Below, piece after piece: positions 61,354-64,000 of a DNA stretch of 64,000 nt. Location of the stretch: NCBI RefSeq assembly GCF_902502825.2, contig NZ_LR723670.1:2418001-2482000 (forward strand). Direction: 5' to 3'. Numbering within the stretch: the stretch's first letter is position 1; each line of letters starts with the position of its first letter. The translations under genes were made by a program, and so were the position numbers. The notes beneath the pieces were generated by a model, which worked only from the letters and a program-made list of their open reading frames with translations, had not been told where the DNA came from and did no database searches. The stretch is from Pseudorhizobium flavum (GTDB lineage Bacteria > Pseudomonadota > Alphaproteobacteria > Rhizobiales > Rhizobiaceae).

Positions 61354-62808
61354 TCAATCGCGCCAGAAGACAGGCACCAGGAGCACCAGCACGGTCAACA
61401 CCTCCAGGCGTCCCAGCAGCATGAGAGCCGACATGACGTTGAGGGCGGGATCGCTGATGGTGGAAAAATTGCCGGCGGGGCCGATGATCGTGCCTATCCC
61501 CGGCCCGACGTTGGAGAGCGAGGTGATCGAACCGGAGAGCGCGGTTGCCACATCGTAACCAAGCGCCCCGAGGGCGATCGCACCCAGAGCCCAGAGAAGC
61601 ATGTATAGGGCGAGGAACAGGAAGATGCTCCGCTGAACCTCCGGCTCCACGGTGTGGCGGCCGTAGCGGACGATGGCGATCGAGCTGGGATAGATCAGCC
61701 GCTGAAGGCCTGCCCGCACCACGCCGTACAGGACGACAAAGCGATAGGCCTTGATGCCGCCCGCCGTCGACCCTGTGCAGCCGCCGATGAAGGTCGCGAA
61801 GAAAGCGACAGTCACTGCAAACGGTCCCCACAGCGTATAGTCCTGGCTGGCAAATCCGGTGGTCGACAGAAGCGAACTGATGTTGAAGAAGGCGTGCGTC
61901 AGCGCCTGCCCGATTTCCACGTCGCTGGTGAGGTGGTGATGGATGCCGACGAGCGTGGACAGCACCGTCAGATAGCCAAGGAAGGCGAGGATCTGCGGAT
62001 CGCGCAGCACGGAGATCCGCTTGCGCAGCGCAAGCAGGATCATCACCGAGAAAGGCAGGCTGCTGATCGTCATGAAGAAGGTTGCCACCCAAAGAAGCGG
62101 GAGGCTCTGGAAATAGCCGAACGAAGCGTCGTGGGTCGAGTAACCGCCGGTCGCGACGGTGGTGAAGGCGTGATTGACGGCGTCGAAAACGCTCATGCCG
62201 GCCCAGGCATAGCCAATCGCGCAGGCGAGCGTGATGCCGAAATAGATTGCCATGAAGGCGCGCGTGAAGCTGGCAAGACGCGAGAACGTCTTCTCGCTGG
62301 TGTCTGAGGATTCGAGCTTGAAGAAGGACAATCCGCCGACGCGCAGGTCCGGCAGGATGAAAAGCCCAAGCCCGACAATGCCGATGCCCCCAAGCCAGAC
62401 GATCAGAGAACGCCAGAGCAGCAGGCCGGGCGGAAGATTGTCCAGCCCCACGAGCACCGTTCCTCCGGTCGTGGTGATGCCGGAGACCGATTCGAAGACA
62501 GCCTGCGCCAGCGTCAGGTCGTAGCTCGACAGGTAGAAGGGAATGGCGCCGACGATGGTGAAGGTCGTCCACATTACATTGACGAGCAGGAAGCCGAAAC
62601 GTCGGGTGAAGACGGGCGGCGGGCCGCTCGTGGCAACGGCCGCAAGCGTGAAGATGCCGCCGCAGAGAATTCCCGACATCGCGAACACCTGCCAGTCCGG
62701 ATGGCCGACATAGAGATCGGCCATGGCGGGCACGAACATGGCAGCGGACAGATAGAGGCCGCACAATGCTGAAATGTGAAGGACGGAGCGAAAGAGGGTC
62801 GCGTTCAA
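61354..62808 (-). CDS. trkH: TrkH-family potassium uptake protein
   Basis: A 484-residue potassium-translocating subunit with four pore repeats. The filter regions are SVSGITTTGGTVL, FTTVATGGYSTHD, LLSTTGFASQDY and SLSNVGPGIGT, each with a central glycine, and the helix-breaking FIGGCTGSTAGGIKAYR segment is intact. It works with TrkA at the inner membrane. No trkA is adjacent. Together with the choline systems it fits osmotic adaptation. Confidence 0.94.
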   Translation of the reverse strand: MNATLFRSVLHISALCGLYLSAAMFVPAMADLYVGHPDWQVFAMSGILCGGIFTLAAVATSGPPPVFTRRFGFLLVNVMWTTFTIVGAIPFYLSSYDLTLAQAVFESVSGITTTGGTVLVGLDNLPPGLLLWRSLIVWLGGIGIVGLGLFILPDLRVGGLSFFKLESSDTSEKTFSRLASFTRAFMAIYFGITLACAIGYAWAGMSVFDAVNHAFTTVATGGYSTHDASFGYFQSLPLLWVATFFMTISSLPFSVMILLALRKRISVLRDPQILAFLGYLTVLSTLVGIHHHLTSDVEIGQALTHAFFNISSLLSTTGFASQDYTLWGPFAVTVAFFATFIGGCTGSTAGGIKAYRFVVLYGVVRAGLQRLIYPSSIAIVRYGRHTVEPEVQRSIFLFLALYMLLWALGAIALGALGYDVATALSGSITSLSNVGPGIGTIIGPAGNFSTISDPALNVMSALMLLGRLEVLTVLVLLVPVFWRD

Positions 62809-62947
62809 GGTATGGCCGTTCGATCCGCCGCCGGACGAGCCGGACGGCCTGCCGGGCGCAGGTGCAATTGGCGCCTCTCTAGCATGAGTCCGGGCCGCTC
62901 CAATAGCCCGGCATCAAAGCGGATGGGAGCAAGCGGTCCCAGCACTT

Positions 62948-62972
62948 GGAACAAAAGTCGTCGTCAGCCGTA
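62948..62972 (+). promoter_or_regulatory. EcfG-like promoter candidate
   Basis: GGAAC (62948-62952), 16 bp, then CGTA (62969-62972), one base off GGAAC-N16-CGTT, 37 bp before the DUF2231 gene. Alone it is weak; it matters because a like element precedes the Mn-catalase. Confidence 0.4.
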
Positions 62973-63009
62973 ACTGTCGTGTCCGACCCACTCGCATCGA
63001 GGCGCCGAG

Positions 63010-63456
63010 ATGACCACCACCTATACCACCACCACGACCGGAAGGGCCGGATTTCCGCTACGGACCTTCTTCGTGCCCTTTCCCTTCGTCTGCTTCACGC
63101 TCGCACTGGTAACCGACATCGCCTACTGGCGAACCTCGTTCCTGATGTGGAGCAACTTCTCGTCCTGGCTTCTCTTCTTCGGCCTGGTCGTCGGCGCCGT
63201 TGGTCTGTTGGCCGGGCTCGTGGACATGCTGCGCCGCTCGACGCGCATCCTGGGCCCCGGTTGGGCAGCCGCCATCGGCTATGCCCTGATGCTCGCCGTG
63301 GCCGTCGTCAACAGCTTCGTCCATGCAGGCGACGGCTGGACCGCGGTCGTGCCGAACGGCCTCATCCTTTCCGTCGTCACCGTCGTGCTGGCGTTCCTGA
63401 CCGTGGTCCTTGCCGCCCGCCGACGGTCCCGCGTGATCTGGAGTGTCGAACGATGA
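63010..63456 (+). CDS. DUF2231 membrane protein
   Basis: A 148-residue protein with four membrane helices, of the DUF2231 type (FPFVCFTLALVTDIAYW, then FFGLVVGAVGLLAGLVDML, GYALMLAVAVVNSFVHAGDGW and a last helix). The conserved Asp and His of the helices could bind haem or metal. It overlaps the sugar-dehydrogenase-like lipoprotein gene (ATGA), a pairing known in other proteobacteria, and may anchor or pass electrons from it; that is inference. Confidence 0.85.
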   Translation: MTTTYTTTTTGRAGFPLRTFFVPFPFVCFTLALVTDIAYWRTSFLMWSNFSSWLLFFGLVVGAVGLLAGLVDMLRRSTRILGPGWAAAIGYALMLAVAVVNSFVHAGDGWTAVVPNGLILSVVTVVLAFLTVVLAARRRSRVIWSVER

Positions 63457-64000
63457 CTTTTATGACCAGAACCTCCACCCTCGCCACAGTCTCGCTCCTG
63501 GCGCTCGCGCTTGTGGGCTGCAGTGAAGAGAACGGCGATTTCGACGTCACCCAGCAGATCGGACCCGACCCAGTGCTGCCGGAGCCGTCGACCGAGCTCC
63601 TCCCGGACCTGAAGGTCGCCGAAGTGGTCGGCTGGCAGGACGGCGAGACCCCCACCGTACCCGAAGGGCTGACGATATCCGCCTACGCCACCGATCTTGC
63701 CAATCCGCGCACCGTGCACACGCTGCCGAACGGCGACGTCCTCGTGGTGCAGGGCAAGGCACCGGAAGGCAAGCCGACCGAGCGGCCGAAGGACTACGTG
63801 CGCGGCTTCATCATGTCGATGGCCCGTGGCGGAGGCGGTGGCGCGCAGAAGGAGAGCAATCTCATCACTCTGCTGCGCGATACGAACCGTGATGGCGAGG
63901 TGGATGAGCGCCACGACCTGTTGACCAAGCTGAACTCGCCCTTCGGCGTGGCCTGGGCCGATGATACCCTCTACGTCGCCGCTGCCGACGCCATCCTCGC
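63453..64000 (+). CDS. PQQ-type sugar/sorbosone dehydrogenase lipoprotein, 3' end cut
   Basis: The first about 182 residues are in the window. A lipoprotein signal ends in LVGC (residues 20-23), placing the protein on a membrane in the periplasm. Then come a short linker, VPEGLTISAYATDLANPRTV and LPNGDVLVVQGK, the first blade of the six-bladed soluble glucose/sorbosone dehydrogenase propeller, and a Gly-rich loop. TLLRDTNRDGEVDERHD resembles a calcium site. Cofactor and sugar remain to be shown. It shares ATGA with the DUF2231 stop. Confidence 0.85.
   Translation, partial: MTFMTRTSTLATVSLLALALVGCSEENGDFDVTQQIGPDPVLPEPSTELLPDLKVAEVVGWQDGETPTVPEGLTISAYATDLANPRTVHTLPNGDVLVVQGKAPEGKPTERPKDYVRGFIMSMARGGGGGAQKESNLITLLRDTNRDGEVDERHDLLTKLNSPFGVAWADDTLYVAAADAIL

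Noticed and set aside
1..64000. tRNA, rRNA, CRISPR, insertion sequences or prophage
   Set aside because: No T-loop-like tRNA ends, no regularly spaced repeats, no transposase, integrase or phage structural genes were seen.

Overview
The window is a GC-rich stretch of what looks like a chromosome from the family Rhizobiaceae (Alphaproteobacteria). The evidence is a bacA homologue, the rhizobial choline transporter choXWV, a RirA-type iron box (TGA-N9-TCA) before a haem receptor, an Atu4866-family protein, an IalB-like protein, DUF982 and DUF465 proteins, and two candidate EcfG-type stress promoters. I cannot fix the genus. There are no rRNA or tRNA genes, CRISPR arrays, insertion sequences or prophage genes. 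About 66 protein genes are dense, mostly in short operons. Nearly every one has a long antisense shadow frame, as expected at this base composition.

Left part (1-25 kb). An extensin-like protein; a divergent HxlR regulator / SnoaL-like pair; formate-THF ligase (fhs); a DUF2235 hydrolase whose C-terminus aligns with the calcium/galactose site of lectin LecA; a TonB-dependent haem receptor divergent from a LuxR solo; a two-gene DUF2333 module; pseudoazurin with an FNR/FixK-type site; thymidine kinase; and choXWV, which is translationally coupled to a HugZ-type haem/FMN-fold gene. Then come an ArsR regulator, a class III aminotransferase with a palindromic operator, a Tat-exported cyclase with an AhpD-like protein, an SbtA-like permease, and an OxyR-like regulator that lacks both redox cysteines and appears to be leaderless. 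A branched-chain amino-acid binding protein, a cupin, an SDR and a DUF982 protein close this part.

Middle part (25-46 kb). Adenine deaminase; an Atu4866 protein with a coupled micro-ORF, divergent from an AraC regulator; an ArsR-SRPBCC-GFA detoxification operon with a double operator and probable leaderless start; a patatin; a glycosyltransferase whose C-terminus runs antisense through the relic of a rhizobial XRE-type regulator; alpha-glucosidase and KDG kinase (divergent); a GT4 glycosyltransferase; Der GTPase with a TPR membrane protein; NnrU; a polysaccharide deacetylase; BacA; an MFS carrier; a decayed GST/HxlR locus; and a manganese catalase in an operon with a Tat-signal HIRAN protein behind a GGAAC-N16-TGTT promoter.

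Right part (46-64 kb). A methionine aminopeptidase / LLM oxidoreductase / GlxA-type regulator series; a methyltransferase with an exact 36-bp tandem duplication; a LytTR membrane regulator divergent from DUF2306; a DGPF-ECF42-SRPBCC sigma-factor module; a BCCT betaine/choline carrier; GST, GFA, VOC, IalB and SH3 genes; glycerol kinase; TrkH; and, cut by the right edge, a lipoprotein PQQ-type sugar dehydrogenase coupled to a DUF2231 membrane protein.

The recurring themes are osmoprotectant uptake (choXWV, BCCT, TrkH), oxidative and electrophile stress (Mn-catalase, OxyR-like, AhpD-like, GST, GFA, VOC), and haem/iron and low-oxygen control. The observations I rate highest are the DUF2235-LecA fusion, the Mn-catalase/HIRAN operon, the two regulators with operator-embedded leaderless starts, the 36-bp duplication and the antisense XRE relic.
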